A stretch of DNA of 64,000 nt from Acorus gramineus (GCA_030737835.1 JAUJYN010000016.1:2023001-2087000); one strand, 5' to 3'; positions 22,817 through 35,363 are shown, numbered from the stretch's first letter. The notes: generated by a model not told the origin, from the sequence alone. Translations and numbers: made by a program.

Positions 22817-23303
22817 TGTGACACCTGGCCTAGGCCCAAGAGTCCCAAGAGGCCCATGGATTGGGTGAGGGTGAGGGTGTTTAGTCCCACATCGCCTAAT
22901 GGGAGGAGATAGTTTGTGCTTATATGTGAGCACAGCTCTTACACTTAAAGACGCGTTTTAAAGCCGTGAGTCCATTTAGGGGCAAAGCAGACAATTTCTT
23001 GCTGTGCAAGCCTGGGGCATTACAATTGGTATCAGAGCCTGTCCATTACGCGATGGTGGGTGTGGGTGGCCCCACACGAGGATGTGTGGTCTATTAGGGG
23101 GGGGGTGATTGTGAAGCCTGACCCAAGCCCAAGAGTGCCAAGAGGCCCATGGATTGGGTGAGGGTGAGGGTGTTTAGTCCCACATCGCCTAATGGGAGGA
23201 GATAGCCTGTGCTTATATGTGAGCACATCTCTTAGACACAAAGACACGTTTTAAAGCCGTGAGTCCATTTAGGGGCAAAGTGGATAATTTCTTGCTGTGT
23301 AAG
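22817..23303 (+). mobile_element. TRIM (miniature LTR retrotransposon), copy 2
   Basis: The 5' LTR is 22817-23024 (208 bp, tgtgacacctgg to attaca). Two bases later comes the PBS tggtatcagagc (23027-23038, initiator-Met tRNA). The interior is only 85 bp and ends in a polypurine tract (aggggggggg, 23096-23105). The 3' LTR runs from 23110 to about 23303, where it loses its last ~20 bp. The two LTRs match closely, including tagtcccacatcgcc and cttatatgtgagcac. No ORF. Total size and organisation are those of a TRIM. Confidence 0.88.
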
Positions 23304-23662
23304 ATGTCTTCACCGGGTGCCCTTGCTCATGCTGAGGAGGCGACGGTGCAGGCGGTGATGCACGCATCTCTGCTTCAGACCAAGCGTGATGACTTTCAGC
23401 GCTCGGTTATGTACTGGCAGTCTTGCGTGCTGGAGCGGGAGTCGTCTAAAGGTGACCTCGAGGGTCAGATGGACGCCGGCCTGAGGGTGACTCGCACCAG
23501 GAGTTTCCGCTAAGGTTGGGCCTCCGCTAATCTGCAAGAGGGTCACCCGAGGAGGCGGCACCCAGACTCTATTGACGCAGAGGAGGGCTTCAGCTTGGGG
23601 ATGTACCCGGAGCTTTTAGCCCATTGTCGTCATCGTTCGAGTGGTGCTCGGCGAGGGGGGTA
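23304..23662 (+). pseudogene. Retroelement ORF remnant (C-terminal, helical) with one in-frame stop
   Basis: ATG 23304 opens MSSPGALAHAEEATVQAVMH and a charged helical stretch to TAA 23511. The same frame then continues about 50 codons to TAG 23660. A presumed 3' UTR follows with a polyadenylation-like aataaa near 23727. The Ala/Glu/Gln-rich composition resembles the C-terminal parts of gag or accessory ORFs of Ty3/gypsy elements, but no diagnostic motif is present. The start may be artificial, since it abuts the truncated TRIM LTR. Confidence 0.35.
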
Positions 23663-23959
23663 GTTCGCTACTGCCCTATCTCTTTCCGCCTTTTTTTTCT
23701 TTTGCAATCCTTGTGGGAATATTATGAATAAAAGGGATTGTTTGTACCAAACGGACTTATATCATGATTGATAGCTTATTTCGGATCTTGGGTCAGATTG
23801 ACCATTTTCAATCCCTTGCCTGTTCAGTCATAGTCGCGTCACTCCTGACGGGGGCGCGTTCGGACTTACGAAGGGCTAGGGTTCTTGATCGTTTGATGCG
23901 ACTTGCCCCCATGCTTCCGGACGATTGCGTAGCGTTGCCTGATGAGGAGGGTTAATTTG

Positions 23960-24690
23960 TCGGTGTCTCAACTTGAACTATAGTGACAGCGTGGCCCTTA
24001 GGAGTTCGGTCTGTGACCCCGGCTTGAGCCGGTTGCCCGGTGTTAGCCTACGAGGATCTGGTCTATACCCAGCTTGAGTCGACAGTGCGGTGTCATCTTG
24101 CGGTGGTTAGTCTGCATCCTTGGTTAGAGCTGGTTGTGCGGCATCTTTCCATTGGACATGGTTCTTCCATGGCTTGTGTCGGCTACACGGTGTCGCCCTA
24201 CGGGGTAAGTTTACATCCTCCAGCTTGAACCGTCTGAACAGTGTCACCCTAAAAGGATATCTTACAGGCTATCCCTGGCTTGAACTGGCTAGGTGACGTC
24301 ACCCTTTGGGATTCAGTCTATGTCCCTTGCTGGAGCTGGCTAGCGGCATAGCCCTACGGGATTCGGTCTATATCCCTTGCTTGAGCCGGCTGGCATCGTC
24401 GCCCTATGGGACTCATTCTATATCTTTGGCTTGAGTCGGCTGGCGGCGTCGGCCTATGGGACTCGGTCTGTACCCCTGGCTTGAGCTAGCTGGCGGTGTC
24501 ACCCTATGGGATTCGGTCTGTACCCCTGACTTGAGCCGGCTGGTAACGTCACCCTATGGGATTTGTTCTGGGTCTCCCTTGGCTTGAATCGGCTAGCGTC
24601 GTCACCCTTTGGGGTTCCCCTCTTCCTCTGGCTTGAACCGTCCGACCGGCGTCACCCTTGGAGGAAGTGCAGTCTGTATTCGACCGCGTA
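23960..24690. repeat. 50-bp minisatellite, about 14 degenerate copies
   Basis: Units run cttgagccggctgg, then a g(t/c)gtc word, cctatggga, ttcggtctgtacccctgg. Starts at 24430, 24480 and 24530 fix the period at 50 bp. Outer copies are more diverged. It lies 3' of an ORF remnant and its aataaa, the place where Tat/Ogre-type elements are known to carry tandem repeats. Confidence 0.85.
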
Positions 24691-24739
24691 AATGGGGGTG
24701 AGAGGGTGACCCGTTCCCATCTCAACTTGTTATGCCTGT

Positions 24740-27700
24740 GTCATTTGGAGCCTTATTTTTTTTTCGATCGGAGTCGCTAAAATTTTGGCTTTTAGCTATC
24801 TGCAGGAGTTGGAGTACTCTGATTAAAAATCTAACTGCATATTATGGATCCTGTTACCGTTTTGTACTACCCATAAAATTTTTATCGAATTCTGGTAATG
24901 TTTTGAAAAATATGAAGTTCTGAATCATATCCAGGTTTTGGTCGATACTGGATTGTCAAAGGGGAGACAATGACCAACTCAAATGGAAACTTTGACCAGT
25001 CAAAGATGACTTTTGACAAGTCAACTACTTTTGTTTGCTAGCTTGGTTAGGTTGACTTGTCAAAACTCCCACCAACCCTCTCTAGGAGCATTGAAGGCTC
25101 TCTCTCTCTCTCTCTCTCTTTTTCTCTCTTTCTCTCTCTCCCTCCCTTAGGAAATCCATCCGACCCTCATTTTTGCTCCCCTTTGTTTGCTTTTCCCTTT
25201 GTTTGTGTGAGAAGGAGAAGTGAAGAAGAAGAAGAAGCACAAGAAGGAAGTGCAAGTGGGAAAGGTGTGTGTGTGTGCCTTTGTTGTTGTTATTGTTGAT
25301 TCTCTTCTCATTAGCTCCCACTCATGCCTCCCCCCCCCTGTTTTTCAGCTAAGAAAGGCTTGAGGGATGCTGATGAGGTGGCGGTAGTGGTTGTGGTGGT
25401 CATGGGTGTGTCGAAAGCCCCGCATCTCCCCATTTCCCTCCCCCTGTTTTGGTAAGGCAAATCTCTATCTTCAAAAGATCTCTATGAATCTAGTAATTAG
25501 AGGCATATTTTTTGGATTGTGTCCTTATGTGATATGATCATCTATGTGTCTAGTTGTTATATATGAAATTTGGGGTCATTATGATATCTGTGTTGTAAGT
25601 TAGAACATTTTTGGCATGGCCTGTCCAGATTTGCATGGGAATTGACCAGTTTCTGGAAATATTTTAGTTCGGGCTTGTAGAGGTACAATTAGGTTATAAT
25701 GTCTGCATGGATTATAATACCAGCATGTCAAAGAATGTGTATGATTTATTTCATAATATTTGGATGTGTATTTGGTGCTGTGGAGATCAAATAGTAGGGC
25801 TGGTTGCAGCAGGTTTAGTAGTTTTGCTCGATTGTGTGTCAAGGAGTTGTTATGCATGGTGTGGAACATATCAGAAGTTAGGTTCTTCTTGAAGTAGGCT
25901 TATATGTGTGTCAGGAGGTTCCATATTTTAATTGAGCATCATTGGTTGTGTTTTGCAGCTTTCGTTGGCAGAACTTGCGATGAATGAGTTGTTAGGTGAG
26001 TGGTTCGATCCAACCCTTCGGGATGCGCTCGATGCACGTAGTCGTGCATCGCGCATCCATGGGGCTTCTTTGCACCCTAAATATGTTAGATATCTTGCAT
26101 GCTAGGCTTATATTGCATGTATAGTATTCATGTATGAATGACTGAGTCGCATGCGCCCTTCGTGTATGGGCATGTGTGATATGTGTTTATATGAATGTAT
26201 AGAATATGCACACCTTAGGTAGTCCCTATTTATAGTACTACCTCCCTATGTTAGTAATATCTAACATGATTAAACCTGGGCTAATAACCAGGTGCATACT
26301 TAATATTCCCTGGTCATAAGACTGGAAGACGTGGTATGGCTGTTGCACCCATCTTGTTGGGGCAAAGCTATGACCAGCTTCCGAAGAGGATGAGACTTTC
26401 CCTCTCTCTCGCCCTCCCTCTTTGTGTAAACTGAGTAAGTAGATATGGTTCCTACTTGACTCAGGTCCGCTTGGGATTATCGGCATGCTCCTGTTGATGC
26501 GTGAGATCGCGCTTAACCTTTTCCTTTTAAGTTGGTGATATCCAACGCATGCTTAAGTTATACCTTGTGTGCTTATATGATTAATGTGCCTCATATGCAT
26601 GTGTAGTTAGGCCATGCCTTGTATGTATGTTGCATGATTTATTGTCTATGATGTATATTCGTGTTAGGGAGTACCCTATAATTAATCATATGTTATCGCG
26701 CATGTTAAAACTAATTAGGCCTATCTGAAATAGGTGTGGGCCGTTGTCGGGTTGTACCTCATTAGTTAGAGCGCGAGCGATATAATTGCCACCCCGCATC
26801 TGAGTGATGCACTTGAATGGAATTCAGGAGAATTCATTGTTGTATCGATTTTGTTAAGCTGGGGGCTATGGCATTAAGTTAGGCCTACCCGTGCTAGGCG
26901 GGTGTATGAACCGCCTATTGGGTTATGTGCTTTGGGCTTATTTTTGCATGATAGCCGAGGTAACCCCTCGCGTCCGAGCGACGCACTCGTGTGAGAGTAC
27001 AAGAGTATTCGTTATCGTCGATATGTGATTATCGAGAGTAGTTGACTTTCCCATAGGGTTCGCTTTGCGAACGTGGGGTGCTTCCTCCCGACATCGTCGT
27101 GCGTTGAAACTACCCAGCATCGAAGCTGTCCTGTTTGGTGCCACCACTTGTAGGTGCTACCGATGCGTATCGCGGTACACATCTGGCTGATGTACCGATC
27201 GTGGAAGGCCGACAGGTAGAGGCTAAGCGGGAGTGTGGAGTCGTTCTCCCCTTTGTTGGATCCCTGTTGAAGCAGACTCGCCGTGAAGCTGTCCTGACAG
27301 AGGACTCCCACCTGTAGGTACTATCGATGTGTTTGGCAGATGTACTGATCATGGGAGTATACCAGGTAGAGGCTACCCGGGAGAGGGCTACCAGATGATG
27401 AAGGGTGTAGAGCATAAGGATTATCCTAAAAGTCCCTAGGGTCACCTCTCCGGGGGCTAGTGTGAGGATGAGTTGAGTCACGTCGTCACGTGACCCTTAT
27501 ATCCATCCAGTATACTCTGGGTATGCTACTCCTAACGCTTGAGGTATCGTAGTATAGCTCTGCCTCATAGCGGAGGGACTGGTTGGTTAGGTTATCCAGT
27601 AACACAAAGTGTTATGGTTAACCTTCGTTTCTCCCCGGGTGTCCCAGGAGTTTCCCTTCGGGGCAGGGGCGGGGGATGAGTTGAAGTCACATCGCCGCGT

Positions 27701-27847
27701 GACCCATTCGTTGTTCGTCCGTTCCCATAGTTGTTGGGTCCAGTTACGTATCGATGTTCAAAGACATCGTTGGGCAGTTATCTCGATGTAGATAATCAAG
27801 TAGTGTTGTGTGGACCAGTAATTCCGCGTCTCTTTGACAAACGGTAG
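24740..27847 (+). repeat. Family-B long LTR-like copy B4
   Basis: Landmarks in order: tttcgatcggagtcgct (24762), ctaactgcatattatg, a (CT)n leader (25100-25145), tttgcagctttcg (25953), a gagtggttcgatccaaccc word, gatgcacg, then a long tail with gatgcgtatcg and gtaggtgctacc blocks in two copies (27110-27300, 27290-27410), and finally ttgttcgtccgttccc. Unlike B1 and B7 it lacks the CG-rich block. It is broken at about 27848 (acggta followed by unrelated sequence). No coding sequence. Confidence 0.55.
25099..25145. repeat. (CT)n tract
   Basis: Nearly uninterrupted CT repeats in the leader part of LTR copy B4. Equivalent pyrimidine-rich leaders are at 15780-15870 and 62320-62345. Confidence 0.8.
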
Positions 27848-28444
27848 CACTCGGGTAACCTCGGATTAAAGGCAGCGCATTAGCCAAATGGAAAAATGGA
27901 GGCAGATCACCCGCAACACGTGCGCTCAAGAGGTGACATCAGATGCAAAGATTAGCCAGAACGGTAAAACTAAGCCACACTCGACAGGTTGAAACTCGAT
28001 TGAGGTCGCGATTTGCACTCAACTCAGTTCGGTCCAAGAGATCGCGCACTAGCCTTAACGGCAAAACAAAGTAGGGACACCCCCCGCACTATAAACATTC
28101 AAGGAACGGAGAAAAACACAAATAACAAAGAAGACGGGTGCAATATATGACTTCTAAACAAGAAGCAAGAATACAAATCTGAGAAATGTCCCAGAAAGGA
28201 CAGCGTACAACCTTAAGCAATTAACTTCTCCCTGCTATTAAGTCAAGTCGGCATCACAAAACAATATCAAAAGAGGAAAGGATCATGTGAAAAGAATTAA
28301 ACCACAAACTAAAAGCAAAGTACAGTGCTCAAGAGCACCCACCATACAATAAAGTGGCATTTATGCCATATAACCAATAAAACCATGAGTTTTTCAAAAG
28401 GTAATGTAAAAAAAAAATGAAACTTTTCTTGAGATTCCAGATTA

Positions 28445-30743
28445 ACTCCTCTCCACACCACACTTCGAAGAAGTTCGGCGAATCAATACAATGGAGTCAT
28501 CTTCGGCATCGTCCGGGTCGTCGACCCCGCTGGCCAGGGTTACCAAATCTTCATTTGTACAAACCATGGTCTCAGTTGCTTCAGCGGCAGAGGGGTGAGC
28601 TTCAGCCTCCACGGCAGTTTCGGTAGGTTCCTTCTTCACCCCTGCAACATTCGCAACCACCGACTTCATCGAAGAAGAGTTATCTGGCTGACTAGGAGAA
28701 GGAAATTCATCTACATCAATTATATCCGATAGGGTACAACCGAGGAAACTGGTTACCTGACTTGGAGTTTTCTTCTGCTCGGAGGGAGAGGCAGGATTTG
28801 GGAGATCCTCGTCGAGGTTGTGATCGGACTCAAAAGGCTGGGGCCCGAACACTTGTATAACACGTTCTGGACCTGGGTCAGGCGCCCCATCTCTACAATC
28901 CGGGAAGCCTTTGCGGTAGCCTTCATCGTTCCCAACCGTGACAGCCTCTGCAGACTTCCTCTCAATCCGGCCCAAGTGCCTCTGCACTTGCTCAAGGACA
29001 TGGGTGTCAAAATCAAGCTTCATCTCCTTTTCCTTCAGCTCGGCCTCGGAAATGACAAGAGCCTTCTCAATCTTCTCTTTTTCCAAGGCTGTCCGAGAAT
29101 GCTCATCCTGGGAAGCCTTCAGATCGGCCTCGGCCTTTTCCCGGGCGACGCGCTCCCCATCGCACTCCCGGTGTGCCTTTATGGCGTCACTAATGATTTG
29201 GTCGAATTTACAGCCCAGCATGCTTGAGTAAACGTGAGCTGCACCATATGTGGAAACCATAAGAATTGCAAAGGATGAATAGACGTACAAACTTTTGGAA
29301 TACAAGCCATAATGACATGGGCGTTCCTGGTAGGCCATTCTCTGCAGACTGACCCTGCCTCAGAAGTAGATATCTCAGCTACTAGAGTCTTGTCCTTCTT
29401 AAGGATGATAGAACGCATCAGGCCAATGGCCACATCGCGGTCTTTCAGACCAGAGTCAGAAACCCGAATGGATCGCATTCTGGTCCTAGGGCCCGGAACA
29501 AACACGTGAAGCTCCAAGTTCGGGGGGTTGTTTGGGAGGAGGTGGCAACTGAAGGGCTTGAACAACCTCTTTGCCTTTGGCCAAGGGGGCACTGGGATGG
29601 TTGGCCGACCACCGACTGCTTACTCTTCTTAGTCGGGGTACTCACGGCATGCCTGGTCGGCGAGTGTTTTCTCTTTTCTGGATCGGGGAGCTTGCCAATA
29701 TTCCCTGATCTCCTGTCAATATCAACCTGGAGTGCTGCAAGTCTGGCCATCTTTTCCTTCTCCCCGGGCTTGGGACCATTCTTGGACCCCCTATGGAAGC
29801 GCGAACTGTGCCAAGCGCCGCTGAAAGAACTTTCTCTTGCCATCGGATCACCGAAGCCCTAATCTGAAAAGAGGCTCTAATTCCTCTTCTGAGTGCTCTT
29901 CTACCTCTTTGGGCTGGCCTACTTGTGCAACTGAGGGAACGGGCTCGTCAACAGGTGGACAAGGAGGGGCTGCGAAAATGTCTCCCAAGTGGGGCTTTAA
30001 TCGGCGACAGCTAATGGGGTTGGGGTTATCCTAGCGAGGATTCTAAAGAAGGCTCTGTCCTTCCTCTTCGAAGCGACCCTGATATGCTCCTACTTCACTG
30101 AGTCTAGGTGGACGGGAGTTTGCTGCAGGAGCTGGATTAAAATGGAAAAGTAGTTACAAGTTAAAAGAAGGCAACATCAAGCACAAATAAGTGAGATAAG
30201 AATCATGTATACAGTACTATCCGACCTAGCTGGGAGATCAGAATGAATCGGGGAACCTTCCATATGTCTTCAAGGGCATCACCAAACTCCCAATTGCCAG
30301 ACAAGACAATCAATTTGCTATCGGCCCAGTTCTTATTTGAATCTGGCAGATCGTATATGAATTTCTCTCTAGAATCCCTGGCCCGAATGATAGCCCCTAC
30401 CGGACTTGCTGAGCTCATACGTGTACATTATCTCAGGGACTCCTAAGTCTGGGTTAAATTCCCTATTTAATGCTACATAACACATCAAGACCCTGAAAAA
30501 ATTGGGGTTGCACTGTGTTTGGTGGAGCTCAAAGGTCGATAAGAACTTCCTCACCAACGGAGGAAACGGCAGAGTCAGGGCGCCCTTGGCTATATGAGAA
30601 GGGTATATTTACATGCACGAATGGTCAAGATCATCCGTGGGGAAGGGAAACCTATCAAATTTGGACCATGTCATGACCACCGACTCTGGAATATCAAACA
30701 TGCTCCCAAAGCTGAACAAGGATTTAGTGATGGACATCCTCAT
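28445..30743 (-). pseudogene. Antisense accessory ORF 2 of the Tat element
   Basis: Minus strand from MRMSITKSLFSFGSMFDI (30743). The N-terminal domain (GALTLPFPPLVRKFLSTFEL, QTQCNPNFFRVL, FIYDLPDSNKNW, SGNWEF) resembles the Transposase_28 or plant-retrotransposon accessory domain. A basic linker follows (KRKHSPTRHA, PTKKSKQ; 29850-29440). A coiled coil (29250-28960: AREKAEADLKASQDEHSR, EKEKIEKAL) and an acidic Ser/Pro tail come last, ending at TAG near 28445. Breaks: an in-frame TAA at 30610-30608, and a frameshift between 30420 and 30370. Later segments lie in separate frames and may be joined by introns or further lesions. It is not functional as read. The role of these ORFs in Tat elements is unknown. 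Confidence 0.55.
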
Positions 30744-30999
30744 GGTGACTGAACAAGTGAAAAACGAATAGGAGTAGATAGAGATTGAAAGTTCCTTACA
30801 AAACAGAAATCGTTTTGACACACTCAAAAGAGCCACAAGAAGGATCAAATCGATGTAAAAATTCAGGGATAGGGAAGAGAAAAATACCTCGTTCGGAGAT
30901 GGGAGACTTGATTATCTCTCCATCAAACCACCGAACCCCTATTTAAAGAGACGCCAGCAGCACCGAAGAGACGGCGGCGTGTCTTTTCGATTATCCAAG

Positions 31000-32387
31000 A
31001 AATGACGATTGGCGTTTCCAAAAGAGAAACGGCAACCCTAATCATGAGGGCCAATTTCGAACACTTTAAATATCCAGCCTAAGTGCCACGTGTAAAATTT
31101 ATACAGATCCCTGACAGTAGAAGATACGCAGAATCACGTGTTCAGGTTCTTTATGGTTACGTGGCTAAATCAAACGGCTGAGCAGGATAATCAATGGCCA
31201 TGAAAGGAAGCCTAACCTGAGAAGTCCGGCCAATAGAATCCAACCTAAGCGACAGACCCACCAAGCCCGACGTGAAAAACGAAACGGGCAAATAGCGGTA
31301 TGCAAAGGTAATAGCATACAGAGAAGTATACATACACACGTATTATTTTTGACATCAAATCAAATTATCACAAGCATTTATCATAAGATTATACAAGTTA
31401 AGCCAAAACATTCATAAAAAAGGCAAGATTGTAAAGCGTTTAATATCAACAAGAAAGATAAACAACACACGGGACGCAGCCTGGATAAATGCTCTAGAAA
31501 TAAAAGATTGTTTTGATAAATGGAAAGGCCTGTAGAAGCACCCTCTCAGGGTCGAGGGCGAGAAGCGAAAAGGGCAGGTTTAGTAGAGGTACTCGGGACC
31601 GCCCCCGCATATCGACCGTATCGCCTCTCAAACAAAGAAGCACTGTATATATTTTCTAATCGGTTTGATGAGGGGAATGGCTCCCCATTGCGTCCGGCGA
31701 GGTAACTGGCGTAAAAGTCTCCAAGCCTTTCTTCTTCCTCCTCCTCCTCATTGATCAAGAGTCTCAGCTCTTCGAGCTTCTCTTGGATGGTGAAGATGCG
31801 GTCCTAGGCTGCGCTATTGGCGCTACCAGAAATGGCAGGCGGCACCACGAACGGAATATCATCCCGGACGCGAGTGTCAAGCACCAACCGAGGAGGGCTG
31901 GGGCTGTGAGCTTGGTCGGGCACCCTCATTGGAGATGGAGGGGCCGCTGCAGCCACTCCTGGCTCTTCATCAGCCATTGGAGAGCTTGGGAGAAACTCAG
32001 CGTAGTCCTCCAGCGGGGGGGGGGGGGGGGGGAACGATCCAGAATGTCTGCAGGAGGAGGGGAAGGTGGCACTCAGTGATTCTGGGGAGGAGTACTCCCG
32101 AGAACCTCTTCTCCTTCTTCCTCTACTTCTTCTTCCTCATTTTTAATTGGACGGTTGTAAGGCACAGACGACCTAACCGCCACTTTGCGATGCCGGCCAG
32201 ACCTTCTCAGTGCTCCTCCCCCACTAGAAGAAAAGCTAGAAGCCTCACCCCGAGAAGAAGAGGGAGCGCCCTAGCGAACGCCTCGACTTGTGGACAGTTG
32301 TGAAGCCGGAGGGGGTGGGACGCGAGAATCGAGAGAGGCAACGCCCAATAAAATCCTCCAACTCCTGTCGTGGAAACCTAGGGCACG
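31000..32387 (-). other. Spacer between the two antisense ORFs
   Basis: The minus strand has Glu-rich and Arg/Ser-rich open stretches (EEEEEEERLGDFYASYLAGR near 31750), which could be the low-complexity C-terminal part of the upstream antisense ORF. A pure G run of about 18 bases lies at 32015-32032. No confident gene boundary. Confidence 0.35.
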
Positions 32388-34766
32388 GTTTATGTAATAG
32401 CCCAAATCCACTTGTCCATTCTTTGCTAATATTTACATGTTTGGATTGCAGGATAGGATAATTTTATGCTATTGAGCTTTTGGTCATTATTGTTCTTGAA
32501 GTCTGCATACGATTTCATTTTTGTAAAGCACCTTCGAGGCATAATTGGGTTTTGCGCTAAACATATGAAGTCTTCATTTTTGAGTTATGTCTCATATAAA
32601 ATTAGCTTTGTGTAATTTGGAGCTATATTAGAAAAGTCATGGCTGTTTTACCGTTTCTGCCCATAGAAGAAGAAATCGCTAGGTCTTCTGTTCGTCGTTA
32701 CTTTTAACATAGTTGGAGGCTTTTTCTGATCTTGGCCTAAACATAGAAGTTGTAGATATTTTCGTTACCTTTCCAACAGAAGTTGAATCATTTGAAGTGG
32801 ACTTTCCTACGAGAGGTTATGGCGGTTAGAGTTGAGGCTGCGCAGAATTCTAAAGGAGGGCACTTTCATGATTTGGCGGAATCCAAAGTTTTAAATAATT
32901 TGGTGAGTCGGTGGAGGTGGCGTGGGTGATATGTATGAGAGAGAGAGAGTCGCACGAGACTCAATTTGAAGGGAAAATAAAAAGGGGAAAAATTGGGGAA
33001 AATTAGGAAAAGCTTCGTGGAATATTTTTCTCGTGCCATACTGGGTAAGAATTCTTAATCTTTTCATCGTTATTCTTCATCTAGGGTTGTTCTATTTTAG
33101 TTCTAAATTAAAAATTGTGATTTGGGACTAAAATATGAATTTGTTTTTAGGGCTGGGTAAATAAGAATTGGAGAGTTATTTTAATTGCGTTAACTTAGGC
33201 TTTGTATTTAGGACATCGGATTTGATTTGGGTGAAACTGAGAATTGATTATTGGGATTATATGTTAGTATCTGATTGAGATTATATTTTTATCAGTGGAC
33301 TTCCTCTCTGCCTGTTTCAAGAGTTGGAATAGGGTGAGTCCAGTTGAGGTGGTGAATTGCGGGGTAAGTGACCCTATTGCTATTTGTTTGTTCCATTCCA
33401 TTCCATGCTCTATTGTTGTTGTCTCTGTTTGGTTTGCTGTTTGAGTTATTTGAGATTCTGTAATTGATCGAGATTCTGAATATTCATATCATTGATCAAT
33501 TTATTTTGAGATTCCAGGGTGTTCCTTATTTTATGACCCATTTTATATAGTCCATTATTGATTCTCGTAAACTCATAATTGACTTGTTAATATTGTGAGC
33601 CTTCCTTGATATTATTCTTTACATCCTAGTGATTTGTTGGCATCCTATGATGAGCGTGGTTGTGCTGTCCGACCATGGAGCTTTGTGATTTACTTGATAT
33701 CGCTGCTTCTTATATTACCATTTTGCTTGCTTGGCGTTGGATGACCATAGACCTTATATTTTGGTTGAGGATCAACTCCCCATGAGCGCGCATGAGTACG
33801 TACGGGTCCTGTAGGGGGGTAGGTTAATACCCTACCGTGCCTAGACAGCGGGGGGGCCAGGTAGCGTTTTTCGCGGTGGACGTTCAAGGGCCACGCGCGA
33901 GGTTTGTATGTTGTGGACATCTCAGACGGCGGGGGGCCGAGATGGGGTCATGTAGATGGTCAATGCTGCGCTCTCGACATTCAGGGGCCAGAGTTGTGAT
34001 TCCTTATCATTCAGATTGGGGTGATTCAACCGAATTGTGATTTCAGGGTATCTGTTCTTAGTCCATTGGTGATGCACCTTGATGTTATTTGTTGGCCTTA
34101 TCAATTGTGATGTGTTATTCTGAGCTATTCATTCCTCTTTGATGGGTGAGTTTATCAGCAATGTTATTTATTTTCTCTGCTGGTAATCATACAGTTGTTT
34201 CATTTGGTATTTATTATTTGGCCTCATGTTTATTGAGATGTTTGAGCTAGTATTTCATTCTATTTGAGCTTCACCTTTGAGTAATTATTCGTGGAATGTC
34301 TGGGTTACTTACTGAGCATCTTTCGCTCATTCTATTCTATTTTCCTATTTTTGCAGAGTAGAGGCAGGGGTTCCTGGGCGTTGACTTTGTCTTCTTTTGG
34401 GGGTCACGTCCAGTTGGTGATAGGTACATATATATAGATATTGATATTGTTGATGTTTTGGATCTGTATATGATTATTTTGGTAGAGGCTGGTCTAGTGA
34501 ACCATGCCTATGTTAAAATGCTCTGTATATATGGATGACTGTATATGAGGTGTGTTAGATGCTCTGTTGACTGCTTAAACTTTCTTGGGTGAGTTTATAT
34601 AGGGATTATATATTTTTTGATGATTATATGTTATCCCAGGGTTGTTACCAGATGAGTTTATATAGGGTGGTTATTTTGATGTTTTTTTTTTATAAAAGAA
34701 ATGGTGAGTTTTGAGGCACGCGGTGTGCACGTGTCGATGGTTTGGGACACAGGTCGTCACAGTTTA
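32388..34766 (+). mobile_element. Solo LTR (family C, 2369 bp) with 5-bp target-site duplication
   Basis: The LTR runs from tgtaatagcc (32393) to gtcgtcaca (34761). It is flanked on both sides by gttta (32388-32392 and 34762-34766), a perfect 5-bp duplication. Outside the duplication the sequence of the Tat element continues. There is no PBS, interior or second LTR, so this is a solo LTR left by LTR-LTR recombination. The orientation follows the tg...ca ends and the ttactgagc / tttcgctcat / ttttgcagag words near 34310-34360, which recall family A and B LTRs in the same order. No coding sequence. Confidence 0.88.
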
Positions 34767-34820
34767 TGTCCCCCACACGAAGACTTTCTTGTGGAGGGCA
34801 TGTATTGAGAGAAGATTCGC

Positions 34821-35363
34821 CTAAAAGAGAAAGAGTGTTATAAGAGAAAATCGCTTAAGGAAAATGTAAAGCATTATGTAAAATGAAGGCCGACCTGACC
34901 CAAACGGCGAATCCCTCCAGTGAAGTGGAACCTGGTACACACATCCTTCAGGCATCCATGCGCCTTGGATCTTGAAAATTTTGAGCCGCCAATCGTACAC
35001 AAATTCCTGGGCATCCTTTATTAGCTCCCGCAATGCCGATCTCCGCGCCAAATAAAACATTTTGCCTCTACCGTTAAGAAGTTTCAGAACGTAAAGGCTC
35101 TGCACCTCGTTCAAGCCAAGAATGGTTCTGCAAGCATGATTGAGGGCGGTAACAACCATCAAGATGCGGTAGGCGCTTGGGACAAGCTGGAGAGGGTGAA
35201 GGCCGAAGAAGCTCAAGAACTCCATTATCAGAAGCGATAATGGAAAGGTGATCATGCCAACTTCGATCTGGCCAAAAAATAGAAAAAGGGAGTCAAGATC
35301 CGGAGGAGGGGGCATTTCCCCCACATATTCTTCGGCCACCAGGTTGTCAGGGAAAAGAGCCAT
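34821..35363 (-). pseudogene. Antisense accessory ORF 1 of the Tat element (Transposase_28-like)
   Basis: The minus strand from MALFPDNLVAEEYVGEMPPP (35363) reads on through FLFFGQIEVGMITFPLS, MEFLSFFGLHPLQLVPSAYR, RGKMFYLARRSAL, then VYDWRLKIFKIQGAWMPEG and VPLHWRD. This order matches the conserved domain of 'putative gypsy type transposon' proteins. The homologous fragment at 1091-1300 confirms it. The frame leaves the domain at about 34880 (RPSF) and ends at 34821, just before the inserted solo LTR. The C-terminal part may continue beyond that insertion at 32387 downwards, so the ORF is interrupted. A leader of 57 open codons precedes the chosen start. Confidence 0.65.

Noticed and set aside
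25057-25321. 80-codon frames on both strands around the (CT)n tract
   Set aside because: Ser/Leu or Glu/Arg repeats from the microsatellite.
32015-32032. Poly-G run as a possible regulatory quadruplex
   Set aside because: A single homopolymer in a decayed retroelement; likely slippage, with no supporting context. The same applies to the poly-C run at 44536-44552.
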